A DNA stretch of 20,618 bases, from contig DHLV01000131.1 in assembly GCA_002405445.1 (NCBI GenBank), forward strand, positions 1-20,618, given 5' to 3'. Below the pieces are notes generated by a model that saw nothing but the letters and a program-made list of their open reading frames with translations, did no database searches and was not told the DNA's origin. Shown here one piece after another: positions 1 through 7,593 of the stretch. A program made the position numbers and the translations under genes. This DNA comes from Flammeovirgaceae bacterium UBA4659 (lineage in GTDB: Bacteria > Bacteroidota > Bacteroidia > Cytophagales > Cyclobacteriaceae). Numbering within the stretch: position 1 is the stretch's first letter; every line of letters begins with the position of its first letter.

Positions 1-449
1 GTAGCGTCAAAAATGAACCATTCGTTAATGTTGGTCGCCACCAAATGTTTTACTTCAAGGTTTTTGTGTGTAATTCTCTCACGTAAGTAATACAAAACCA
101 ATTCCTGAAACGCTTTTGCGTTTAGTCTTTTGGTAGTAATCATTTCCGCTTTGTTGGTCGGCTTTTTCGCTTCGAGAATTACGCCAACTGTCGAGCTTGC
201 ATTTTGTCCGTTATGAATAACAAGGTCGTTTCGACCTTTGGTATTTATAAAATGGTTTTGCTTGTAGTAAGTGTCTTTGAGAAAATCGGAAACCAAGTTT
301 TTATGAAACTCTTCGCTTTCCGTGTCATTTGTCCTGTCGAGTAAAGTAATGAGATTGGTCTTGAAACCTTCAATTTCAGTCCTGTTCGGTTTTACTTTTA
401 AAAAGGCTTTGTTCAGTGCCTTTCTTGGTTTCAATTCTTTTAAAATCAT
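1..449 (-). CDS. Type IIG restriction-modification-like protein, N-terminal part (runs off window)
   Basis: The reading frame is open from the ATG at 449 down to the window edge (149 residues, no stop), so only the N-terminus is present. A TAG codon lies directly upstream in frame, which fixes the start. The sequence resembles the N-terminal domain of the large Bacteroidota single-chain restriction-modification enzymes that carry an Eco57I-type methylase: it opens with LKELKPRKALNKAFLKVKPN and later has FHKNLVSDFLK, then NDLVIHNG, then VGVILEAKKPTNK. Asp75 followed by Glu93-x-Lys95 fits a PD-(D/E)xK nuclease core. In the family this end cuts DNA, and downstream methylase and target-recognition domains follow; neither is visible here. 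Base composition is AT-richer than in the neighbouring housekeeping genes, which suggests acquisition by transfer. Family recognition is from memory; the nuclease motif is directly visible. Confidence 0.85.
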   Translation of the reverse strand, partial: MILKELKPRKALNKAFLKVKPNRTEIEGFKTNLITLLDRTNDTESEEFHKNLVSDFLKDTYYKQNHFINTKGRNDLVIHNGQNASSTVGVILEAKKPTNKAEMITTKRLNAKAFQELVLYYLRERITHKNLEVKHLVATNINEWFIFDA

Positions 450-698
450 CTACAAATTATATTTTCTTTTTCAGTCGGTTAAGATAAGTTTTTCGGTCGG
501 AACGGTGTCAGAGCGTTGGCAAAAAAATGGCTCTTTTGGTTTTTTGAGCGTTGGCTCGTGTGTCGGCAAAAACGAAACGTGCCATTTTGCGGGTGGGCTT
601 TTTTGTGGTCTTTCCGTTCGTTACTTTTTGCAATGTCGTCTGTTCTTTAGGGTTGCAGCGAACGGCCGGACATTCGCACGCAGGCGCCAAATCTTCGC
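450..698. other. Spacer between the restriction gene and the NamZ-like gene, with short repeats
   Basis: I see no convincing gene in this 249-bp stretch; the short frames in it lack family resemblance and overlap on several strands. It contains a direct repeat of GAGCGTTGGC at 511-520 and 546-555, each part of a small GAGC/GCTC inverted repeat. It also has a GCAAAA...TTTTGC inverted pair at about 574-599 and a CCGTTCG...CGAACGG pair at about 617-665. On the minus strand it holds the 3' flank of the NamZ-like gene and the promoter region of the restriction gene. No recognisable terminator or consensus promoter was found. Confidence 0.4.
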
Positions 699-1898
699 TC
701 AGTCGTACAACAAATATTGCTTCCTCATCTTTTTATAATCATCTAAGTCGTTTTTCCAGGTTGCTTTTATTTGTGCTTCGGTCATGCCTTTGGCAATTTG
801 TTCGCGTACGGTTTTGTTTCCGATGAGTTTATCAAAAAATGGAATAAAAAATTTTTCTTTGTCGGGGAATTGGTGATACAGGCTGATTAGATACCGGAGC
901 GACACCTCTTTTTTTACTTTTTCTTTTTCCAGGTTGATGCCGTAGCATACCTTGTTTTCGTGGGGCGGGTTTTTCGACATGCCTTCGATGCTCATGGGCG
1001 TAAATTGAAAGGGTTGGTTTTTCAGATCGGGGTGGCCAATCCACTCAAATGGGTGCAGGGTGCCGCGTCCAACGCTCAATGTTGTACCTTCAAATAAGCA
1101 CGTAGACGGGTACAGTGCAACTGCCTGGTCGTTGGGGATGTTGGGCGATGGCTTGATGGGGAGTGGATATGGCGTTCGATGTGTGTAATGCTTCATTTTT
1201 ACAACGTCAATGTCGCATTTCAGTTTGCCTTCGAGCCACCCTTGGCCATTGATCATTTGGGCGTATTCGCCCACAGTCATGCCGTGCACCACCGGCACCG
1301 GGTGCATGCCCACAAATGATTTCAGCGCCATACTCAGCACCGGGCCGTCCACATAGCTCCCGTTGGGGTTGGGGCGATCGAGGATGATAACTTTCTTTTT
1401 TTGCTCGGCACAACCTTCCATCAGGTAGTGCATCGATCCGATGTAGGTGTAGTAACGCACGCCTACATCTTGAATGTCGAAAACCACCACATCCACGTCA
1501 TTGAGCTGTAGCGCAGTTGGCTTTTTGTTATTGCCATAAAGTGACACTACCGGCAACTGAGTTTTTGAGTCCACACCGTCTTTGATGGTTTCGCCTGCAT
1601 CTGCGTTGCCGCGAAAGCCGTGTTCGGGGGCAAATATTTTTTGTATTGCCACGCCAGATTTTAACAGCGTATCAACCAAATGTATTTTGCCGATGGTGGA
1701 GGTGTGGTTGACGAGCAATGCAACCCGTTGCCCCCTCAGTTTGGGCAGCAGCACGTCTAGTTGTGCTGCACCGGTTACGGGTTGAGCAGGCGCGCATGAA
1801 TTCACACAGAGCACGGTAATGAACAGCAAGGCGCATTTACCTATACAGCGGTTGGCGTAAATACCCGAGAATTTCCAAAATGCGGTTGAACCAATCAT
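699..1898 (-). CDS. namZ: Exo-beta-N-acetylmuramidase NamZ-like lipoprotein (DUF1343/GH171)
   Basis: This family removes terminal N-acetylmuramic acid from peptidoglycan fragments and so serves cell-wall turnover or recycling in the cell envelope. Family hallmarks are visible in order: PEHGFRG at residues 91-97, FDIQDVGVRYYTYIG at 140-154, DRPNPNG at 174-180, GMTVGE at 206-211, PSPNIPN at 250-256 and FEGTTLSVGRGT at 269-280. Glu92 and His93 are candidate active-site residues. The N-terminus has Arg17/Lys21, a hydrophobic stretch at about 23-32 and VNSC35, which reads as a lipoprotein signal. At 399 residues the length is normal. The start is the only ATG in range; it lies about 22 nt downstream of a perfect TAnnTTTG box at 1920-1927 on this strand. 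It is divergent from the permease and transcribed toward the restriction gene. Confidence 0.88.
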   Translation of the reverse strand: MIGSTAFWKFSGIYANRCIGKCALLFITVLCVNSCAPAQPVTGAAQLDVLLPKLRGQRVALLVNHTSTIGKIHLVDTLLKSGVAIQKIFAPEHGFRGNADAGETIKDGVDSKTQLPVVSLYGNNKKPTALQLNDVDVVVFDIQDVGVRYYTYIGSMHYLMEGCAEQKKKVIILDRPNPNGSYVDGPVLSMALKSFVGMHPVPVVHGMTVGEYAQMINGQGWLEGKLKCDIDVVKMKHYTHRTPYPLPIKPSPNIPNDQAVALYPSTCLFEGTTLSVGRGTLHPFEWIGHPDLKNQPFQFTPMSIEGMSKNPPHENKVCYGINLEKEKVKKEVSLRYLISLYHQFPDKEKFFIPFFDKLIGNKTVREQIAKGMTEAQIKATWKNDLDDYKKMRKQYLLYD

Positions 1899-1912
1899 TT
1901 TTTGTTACTTTG
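1886..1912 (+). promoter_or_regulatory. Candidate promoter for the FtsX/LolE-like permease
   Basis: TTG at 1886-1888 is followed after about 17 nt by TACTTTG (1906-1912), one nucleotide short of the Bacteroidota -7 consensus TAnnTTTG. Transcription would start near 1918-1920, downstream of the ATG at 1880, which supports translation from TTG 1937. It overlaps the 5' end of the divergent NamZ-like gene. Confidence 0.4.
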
Positions 1913-1919
1913 TCTGCAC

Positions 1920-1927
1920 CAAAAATA
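1920..1927 (-). promoter_or_regulatory. Candidate -7 element for the NamZ-like gene
   Basis: On the minus strand this reads TATTTTTG, an exact match to the Bacteroidota sigma-A -7 box TAnnTTTG, and it sits 22 nt upstream of the ATG at 1898. No clear TTG is seen at the expected -33 distance. It lies inside the longest possible reading frame of the divergent permease, which argues that the permease starts further downstream. Confidence 0.45.
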
Positions 1928-1936
1928 CTCGAATAT

Positions 1937-3295
1937 TTGAACCTTTCTTATTTCATTTCTAAAAGAATACGCCACGCAGCGAGTGGTAGTTTTTCTGCCA
2001 TCATTCACAAGATTGCCATTGGCAGCATCGCAATCGGGCTGGCGGCAGCAATCGTTTCTTTTCTGGTAATGTTAGGTTTTCAATCGGCTGTCAAAGAAAA
2101 GATATATCGCTTCAGCAATCATTTGTTGATTACAAAGTTCACATTGAATAATGCTGTGGAAGAACAACCTTTTGACATACGCATCGCCTTATATCAACAA
2201 CCACAAAAATTCCCATTTGTAAGACATGTACAAGAGTATTGCCATAAAGCCGGGTTGATCAAAACCGATGATGAGGTATTGGGCGTAATTTTCAAAGGCG
2301 TGGGCAAGAGCTTCAGCGTATCGCGGTTTGGTGAGGCAATGGTGGAAGGACGATTTCTGGTTTTTAATGACTCAAGCTATTCACGAGAGGTAGTGCTCAG
2401 CCGCGTGATCGCCAACAAGATTAACGCAAAGGTGGGTGATGACATTGTGCTGCATTTTTTTCAAAGCCCACCCCGTGTGCGCAAACTGCGGGTAGTAGGT
2501 ATTTATGAAACCAACCTGTCAGATTATTTTGATGGCAAGGTGCTGATGGGCGACATCAGGTTGGTGCAACAACTCAACGGGTGGGAGGCGCACATGGCAG
2601 GCGGGTTGGAGGTCACCATTGACCTCAACTACTTCAACAGGTTTGAGTTGCTGAAAAATAAAATGCGCCACGATACTTACACGCTGGAAGAAAGTGGTGA
2701 GGGCACAGACACCCTGGTTATTGAACAGGGCAGCAACTCAGCGATATTTGGGTTCGATCAGGATCGAGCAGCGTTAGATGAGGCATTGATGCAAATTGGC
2801 GAGTCTATCGATTATGATTTGAACATCGAAACAGTGCGCGACAAGTTCATCAACGTTTTTGAATGGTTGGATCTGATCAAGCGGCAAGTAAAGATACTGC
2901 TGGGCATTATCCTGTTTGTGATTTCGGTAAACATGATTTCGGTGATTTTGATTTTGGTGATGGAGCGCATTCCGATGGTGGGTATTTTGAAATCAATGGG
3001 CGGCAGCGACAAATTGGTGCGCACCATTTTTATGTTCAGTGGCGCCAACCTGATTGCGAAAGGTCTGCTCTGGGGCAACGCCATCGGCTTGGGGGTATGC
3101 TGGCTACAATCTCATTTTAGATTTTTTAAACTTAACCCACGCGACTATTATGTGAGTTTTGTCCCTATTGCGTGGGACTGGGCGACAGTCATTTTTTTAA
3201 ACCTACTGGTATTTGCAACCGTGGCCTTGGTGTTATGGCTTCCAACCCGATACATCACTAAGATTAGCCCTGTGCAGGCGATTCGGTTTGATTGA
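1937..3295 (+). CDS. FtsX/LolE-like ABC transporter permease
   Basis: Inner-membrane permease of the FtsX/MacB/LolCE superfamily. In the family such subunits pair with a LolD-type ATPase to extract lipoproteins or drive other envelope work; no ATPase gene is next to it. One transmembrane segment lies at about 27-47 (IAIGSIAIGLAAAIVSFLV), then a periplasmic domain of about 270 residues, then three segments at about 318-342, 363-392 and 413-436. The family motif MERIPMVGILKSMG follows the second segment and the end is ISPVQAIRFD. The frame extends up to ATG 1880, but family members begin NLSYFI-KRI, which here follows TTG 1937. The candidate promoter also lies between 1880 and 1937, and the ATG start would overlap the NamZ-like gene. 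I therefore chose TTG 1937 (452 residues). An acidic stretch at about 247-285 may be a lineage insert. Confidence 0.85.
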   Translation: MNLSYFISKRIRHAASGSFSAIIHKIAIGSIAIGLAAAIVSFLVMLGFQSAVKEKIYRFSNHLLITKFTLNNAVEEQPFDIRIALYQQPQKFPFVRHVQEYCHKAGLIKTDDEVLGVIFKGVGKSFSVSRFGEAMVEGRFLVFNDSSYSREVVLSRVIANKINAKVGDDIVLHFFQSPPRVRKLRVVGIYETNLSDYFDGKVLMGDIRLVQQLNGWEAHMAGGLEVTIDLNYFNRFELLKNKMRHDTYTLEESGEGTDTLVIEQGSNSAIFGFDQDRAALDEALMQIGESIDYDLNIETVRDKFINVFEWLDLIKRQVKILLGIILFVISVNMISVILILVMERIPMVGILKSMGGSDKLVRTIFMFSGANLIAKGLLWGNAIGLGVCWLQSHFRFFKLNPRDYYVSFVPIAWDWATVIFLNLLVFATVALVLWLPTRYITKISPVQAIRFD

Positions 3296-3297
3296 GC

Positions 3298-6200
3298 CTA
3301 CTTTTTTCCTAAACTGAAATCAAATTGCTGCGGTGTGCCTTTTACGCGCACATTCAAAAAGCGAACGCGCTTGTCTTTGTTGCGGTATTGAATGGCATCT
3401 ACTTGCTCAGGGTCAACTTCCTCTTTGTTTCTTCCGCCAAAGAGCGCGCGTACGCCCGCCTGGGTTACTAGTTTCCAAGGTATGCGGATGAGGTAATCCA
3501 TTTTTAAATCGAGCGACTGGCTTCCTTGTAGTTCTATGAAACCCAGCGATGAGTTGATTGTCATTGCTGGGATGTTTAATATGCCATTACGCAAATCGAT
3601 TGTATTTTGAAGCGTATCAAAGCGAACCTTGTTCATATTCTTGTCTTTAAAGTAACCGGCCATCGCTTGCAACGGAGCAAAGTTGTTGAGGCTTCCATTT
3701 AGAATTTGAATGTCCATGTGAGCCTCTCCTTCATTTAATATTGGTGTGAGGTCTGGGTGCACACGAATCATGCAGTCCACGGTGCCGGTCAGCTCGCCAT
3801 GCAGGTTGTTGCTCACCACGGCATCCTGCCCGAAATTATCAAACTTGAACAGCAGTTGGTCGAGGTTCATTTTTTCGAATTTCGATTCCGATTTCAGATA
3901 AATCTTTTTTGGGTCTGACCCGTTGAAATAGCCTTTCATTGCAAATTTTCCACCCGCAGTGTTGAACTGGATCGAATCGAGATGCAGGTAGTGGTTATGC
4001 TGCATGCGCAGCTTCGCAGTAAGCTGCTCAAGCAAAATATGATGGTGTTTGATTCGGCCTATTTCCGCATTGAACTGCATATCCGTAAAGGGTACTTCAA
4101 AAATGTTGAAGGCCTTTGCATGATCGGCTGATACCTTTGGTTTCTCCAGGTCAAAATTGAGCAGTTCGTCTAGGTTTAAAAAACCGGATTGAATCGAAAA
4201 TTTGTTGTCACGTTTTTTTAATTCTTGGTTTTTGCCCGTATACAATGCAAGGTTGATATTGAAGTCGCTGCTGCCCATTTTAGCCGAAAGATTTTGTACC
4301 GTCAGGTGCTCGTCTTCAAAGTGGATACGGCCTTTCAATTGCTCCAGCTTGAGGGGGTGCACACGCATTTTACCCTCCACCTTGCTCACCAGCAAGTCTG
4401 CCGATCTGAACTTGCGATCAAAATACAAATCGGTAAAGCCGTGCAATTTCAATTCTTTGATCACTTCGTGTTGGTAGTCTTTGGGTAAGTAGCTTTCGCC
4501 TTTGTAGGTGAGCAGGTCATTCAGTTTCAACTGCTCGGAATACAGGTCAAATTCAAAGCGGGTATCTCCGCGTTTCACGCTGTCGAACCACAGCCTGTAG
4601 TTGACCAGCCGGCCGTTGAAATGAAAATCAGATTGGTCGATTTCACCGCTGAAATTTTTCAATTGGAAAGAAGTGTCATTAACGATGACGTCTGCCCTTA
4701 AGTCGTGGAGTTTGTGAGGATATCCTTTTAATGTTGCATGAAGGTCGTCAACAAAAAACTCGCCCAGCGGCAGCGGTTGTTGCTTCAAATTGGCCACGGA
4801 TGTTTCAAAACCCAGTTTAACTTCGAAGTCGTCAACTTCTTCATTTATCGCACGGGCCAGCGTGGAGTCACCACCCAGAAAATCGTATAAAACGATCTTT
4901 TTGCCCCGCGCATTGAGCCGCAGTGAAAGACTTTTATCGGGTTTGTGGAACAGCGCGGGAATATCGCTGATCATTCCGCTGAGACGGATATCTGAATGGC
5001 CCGCTTTGAGTGAAAGTGAATCGAGTGTCAACTTGCCTGCTTTCATTTCGGCATGGGCGTTAAGGTCTTGAACCGATACCGCCTGTAGTGGCAGTGCAAA
5101 TGACACATTGCTGACGATGAGTTCACTTTCTATCCCTTCTTTAAGCCTCATCAACGAGTTTTCGGGCGTGCCAATATCAATGAGTTCGCTAAAGTTGATA
5201 TTCAATCGCACGTTGCCCTTCAGGTTTTTTACTTCATTGATTTGGAGGAACTCTGCTACAAAATCTAAGTCAAGATCTGACATCAAGGTAAGCGCAACCT
5301 GCGGATTCGTAAAGTCACGTATTAACAAATTCCCTTTAAAGTTTCCGCGAGCAGGACGAAAAGAGAAGTTCCTGAGCTCGAATACCGATGTGGATGGATT
5401 CCTTTTTTCACCGTTGCTGAACCGGCCGTTTATTTCGAGCCGGTCGATGGCACGTTTTGCTTTAATGTTTTCAACAACCCCGTTGTAGCAGCCAAATTTG
5501 AATTCGAGAGCGGGTTGTTGTGTACTCGAGCCTTTGCCTTTTACGGTGCCTTCAAAGAATACTCTGCCTTGTTCGTTGTATTGGTTGATGATGGAGGCTG
5601 TCTCGGGAGGTGCCAATGAGGTGAACAGGGTGAAGTCAGGTTTTTCTCCACTCACAGTGAGGTCAAACTCAGGATGTTCAGCAAGCACCACACTGCCCGT
5701 TGCAGAAAACATCGCCTCTTCCAGCCCAATGTGGCCTTGAATAACGTTCAGCTTTTGTTTGGCAGTATCGAAAATCAGATCAGATTGAACCTTCACTTTC
5801 TTATCGTGGAAGAACGTGGGTACGCCATTTTTCAACAAGCTGAAAATCAAATTGGTATTTGTTTGAAGCTTCAATTGGCCTTCGATTGCGCTGAACGATA
5901 ATTCCATGTTTTGGAGGTGACTACGGTATTCGGTGCTGTCGGCCATTTGCATAAAGCTGACGGTGAAGTCTTCGGCCAAGAGTTTCTTCAGGTGTACTTG
6001 CATGGCAGGGGTTTGTGCGGCCGAAACGGTGTCAGGGGTGATTTTCTTGGCGAGCAGCAAATTGATGTCGCCATTGGCAAATTGAACAACATCGATATGC
6101 CCGCCTTTGACGTCAAGCAGTTGAACATCGAACTTCGATTGGAGCAGATCCAGCCACCGAAATCCAAGGTATAAGTCTCTGGCCTCGTACAACGGCCTGG

Positions 6201-6444
6201 TATTTTTGTCTTTGGTAGCATAAAATCTGACACCCTTTAGGTCGAGGGCGAGGTAAGGGAAATCATGTAAGAATGAAACGTGGCTGCTGCCAATTTCCAG
6301 ATGCCCTTCAAAGTTTTCGTTTATTTCTTTGATTGCCCACTGCGTGATATCTTTTTGTTTGTATGAAAATACAATGACTGCTGTGGCTATGCATACACTT
6401 GCAACAGTTGTTGCAAATAACATGATTTTGACTACCCTGCTCAT
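3298..6444 (-). CDS. AsmA-like (AsmA/TamB superfamily) membrane-anchored protein
   Basis: This 1048-residue protein has one N-terminal transmembrane anchor at about 6-27 followed by a long, beta-rich, repetitive periplasmic region, the layout of the large Bacteroidota AsmA-like proteins. Typical elements are ITQWAIKEINENFEGHLEIG and FPYLALDLKGV just after the anchor. The C-terminus has a run of short strand-like segments, then IPWKLVTQAGVRALFGG and a final VRVKGTPQQFDFSLGKK. AsmA-family proteins are thought to move phospholipid between the membranes or affect outer-membrane assembly; the precise role of this copy is unknown. The TAG stop is 2 bp from the stop of the convergent permease, so there is no room for a separate terminator. 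The ATG at 6444 directly precedes the anchor. The upstream region shows no consensus promoter that I can defend. Confidence 0.82.
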   Translation of the reverse strand: MSRVVKIMLFATTVASVCIATAVIVFSYKQKDITQWAIKEINENFEGHLEIGSSHVSFLHDFPYLALDLKGVRFYATKDKNTRPLYEARDLYLGFRWLDLLQSKFDVQLLDVKGGHIDVVQFANGDINLLLAKKITPDTVSAAQTPAMQVHLKKLLAEDFTVSFMQMADSTEYRSHLQNMELSFSAIEGQLKLQTNTNLIFSLLKNGVPTFFHDKKVKVQSDLIFDTAKQKLNVIQGHIGLEEAMFSATGSVVLAEHPEFDLTVSGEKPDFTLFTSLAPPETASIINQYNEQGRVFFEGTVKGKGSSTQQPALEFKFGCYNGVVENIKAKRAIDRLEINGRFSNGEKRNPSTSVFELRNFSFRPARGNFKGNLLIRDFTNPQVALTLMSDLDLDFVAEFLQINEVKNLKGNVRLNINFSELIDIGTPENSLMRLKEGIESELIVSNVSFALPLQAVSVQDLNAHAEMKAGKLTLDSLSLKAGHSDIRLSGMISDIPALFHKPDKSLSLRLNARGKKIVLYDFLGGDSTLARAINEEVDDFEVKLGFETSVANLKQQPLPLGEFFVDDLHATLKGYPHKLHDLRADVIVNDTSFQLKNFSGEIDQSDFHFNGRLVNYRLWFDSVKRGDTRFEFDLYSEQLKLNDLLTYKGESYLPKDYQHEVIKELKLHGFTDLYFDRKFRSADLLVSKVEGKMRVHPLKLEQLKGRIHFEDEHLTVQNLSAKMGSSDFNINLALYTGKNQELKKRDNKFSIQSGFLNLDELLNFDLEKPKVSADHAKAFNIFEVPFTDMQFNAEIGRIKHHHILLEQLTAKLRMQHNHYLHLDSIQFNTAGGKFAMKGYFNGSDPKKIYLKSESKFEKMNLDQLLFKFDNFGQDAVVSNNLHGELTGTVDCMIRVHPDLTPILNEGEAHMDIQILNGSLNNFAPLQAMAGYFKDKNMNKVRFDTLQNTIDLRNGILNIPAMTINSSLGFIELQGSQSLDLKMDYLIRIPWKLVTQAGVRALFGGRNKEEVDPEQVDAIQYRNKDKRVRFLNVRVKGTPQQFDFSLGKK

Positions 6445-6540
6445 GTGCCTAGTTGATGTTAGTTTTTGCCGGAGAGAATATATTTACGAGGCTGTTACGA
6501 AACACCTTTGTGTGCGAAGGTCGCACGGTATTTCAAAAAC

Positions 6541-6568
6541 AAAAAAAGCCCTGACTATCAAGGCTTTT
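6541..6568 (-). terminator. Rho-independent terminator of tRNA-Lys
   Basis: On the minus strand an 11-bp stem with one G-T pair (arms AAAAGCCTTGA and TCAGGGCTTTT, loop TAG) is followed by a run of T. It begins 6 nt after the tRNA 3' end. Confidence 0.85.
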
Positions 6569-6573
6569 ATAAG

Positions 6574-6646
6574 TGATCCCGCTGGGATTCGAACCCAGGA
6601 CCCTTACATTAAAAGTGTAATGCTCTACCGACTGAGCTACGAGATC
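6574..6646 (-). tRNA. tRNA-Lys (anticodon TTT)
   Basis: The minus strand folds into a full 73-nt cloverleaf. The acceptor is GATCTCG with CGGGATC (one G-T pair), the D arm GCTC/GAGC, the anticodon arm TTACA/TGTAA around loop CTTTTAA, and the T arm CTGGG/CCCAG around TTCGAAT, with discriminator A. The 3' CCA is not encoded. It decodes AAA and AAG. It has its own terminator and a consensus promoter upstream, so it is probably a single-gene unit. Confidence 0.97.
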
Positions 6647-6728
6647 GTCAAACCACCGCAGTGTTGCAGGTGATCAACATATCAATTCGTTATTTGCCAC
6701 TTTCAATAGCATTCGCGTAATTGAGGCG

Positions 6729-6759
6729 CAAAGGTAATCGAATGAAAAGATTATGCAAA
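6729..6759 (-). promoter_or_regulatory. Consensus sigma-A promoter for tRNA-Lys
   Basis: On the minus strand TTTG (6756-6759) is followed by exactly 19 nt and then TACCTTTG (6729-6736), matching the Bacteroidota pattern TTTG-N19-TAnnTTTG at every specified position. Transcription would begin near 6720, giving a leader of roughly 75 nt before the tRNA. The -33 box lies inside the first codons of the divergent SH3-domain gene. Confidence 0.7.
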
Positions 6760-7472
6760 CCCGTTTTTCAAAAATTCTGATCGTTTTGTTGTTTCCCTCT
6801 CTCGCGGCTGCGCAATCGGTAAACCAGCAGCTCTTGCGGGCAGATTCGCTGTTTCGTGCGAAGCAATACACCCAGGCATTTGTGCTTTACGATTCTGTGG
6901 TAGCATCGAAAAGATACACTCCGGCCATGTTTTTAAAAATGGCCTACATCCAGGAGGGTTTGGGCCATGTTGGCTCGTGTCTGTATTATCTGAATTTGTA
7001 TCATTTGGCATCAGGTGATGACCAGGCTCTCGGTAAAATGGAGGAACTGGCACAAAAAAATCAACTGCAGGGATATGAGGCGTCAAAGCAGCATCAGGCC
7101 AGGCAGTATTGGCAGCGGTATCTGCCATCGGTGGCTTTGTTTTGTCTGGCGCTTGCCGGCCTATCACTCGCGTGGGCTTTTGTTCAGCGAAAGAGAAATG
7201 CCGTTAGCCTGCCCTTTGTCGTCACCGGCTTTTGCATGATCATCTTGGCGGCCGCTGCAAACAATGCGTTGGGTACTCGAGCCCCGGCCATCGTCAACGG
7301 CCCGCAAACCTATGTGCTGGATGCACCTTCGGCAGGGGGAACGGTGCTGGAGATACTTGCAGAAGGGCACCGCGTGGAGGTATCAGGTACGAAAGACGTG
7401 TGGGCAAGGGTGAAGTGGCGCGATAAGTCCGCCTACATTAAGAAAAATCAACTGCGGGAAGTGAAGCTCTAG
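6753..7472 (+). CDS. TPR and SH3 (bacterial type 3) domain membrane protein, BatE-like layout
   Basis: This 239-residue protein has a cleavable signal peptide (hydrophobic about 8-18, likely cut after AAA20). A helical TPR-like segment follows at about 25-85 (LLRADSLFRAKQYTQAFVLY, then PAMFLKMAYIQEGLGHVGSC). Two transmembrane helices lie at about 125-144 and 152-170, and a C-terminal SH3-type domain at about 182-237 contains VLEILAEGHRVEVSG, WARVKW and AYIKKNQLREV. The order signal-TPR-two helices-SH3 recalls BatE of the Bacteroides aerotolerance operon, but no batABCD genes are nearby, so the resemblance is architectural only. The role is unknown; SH3b domains often bind peptidoglycan or peptides. 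The upstream sequence between it and tRNA-Lys must hold its promoter, overlapping the tRNA promoter on the other strand. Confidence 0.75.
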   Translation: MQTRFSKILIVLLFPSLAAAQSVNQQLLRADSLFRAKQYTQAFVLYDSVVASKRYTPAMFLKMAYIQEGLGHVGSCLYYLNLYHLASGDDQALGKMEELAQKNQLQGYEASKQHQARQYWQRYLPSVALFCLALAGLSLAWAFVQRKRNAVSLPFVVTGFCMIILAAAANNALGTRAPAIVNGPQTYVLDAPSAGGTVLEILAEGHRVEVSGTKDVWARVKWRDKSAYIKKNQLREVKL

Positions 7473-7546
7473 CGATGAGTTGCCTCACCCAAGATTTTGA
7501 TGTGAGCATGAGCGAGGAGAATGGTCTTCTGAAAAACCCGATATAT

Positions 7547-7560
7547 GGTTTGGCCAAACC
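7547..7560. repeat. Perfect palindrome between two convergent genes
   Basis: GGTTTGGCCAAACC is a perfect 14-bp palindrome in the 121-bp gap between the SH3-domain gene and the T9SS protein gene. AAACC at about 7534-7538 can alternatively pair with its GGTTT. There is no adjoining T-run, but TCTTTTTTG follows about 20 nt later on the plus strand. It could be a weak bidirectional terminator or a protein-binding site. Confidence 0.35.
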
Positions 7561-7593
7561 CAACCTTTCATCTACTCTTTTTTGAAATGGCTT

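Noticed and set aside
322..738. Open frames on the plus strand and minus strand across 322-826
   Set aside because: They overlap the start of the restriction gene and the end of the NamZ-like gene in other frames, have skewed composition and no family resemblance; they are shadows or chance frames.
6329..6673. A 114-residue plus-strand frame containing DPAGIRTQDPY
   Set aside because: It runs antisense through tRNA-Lys and its terminator; the DPAGIRTQDP-type peptide is the familiar artefact of translating the reverse complement of a tRNA.
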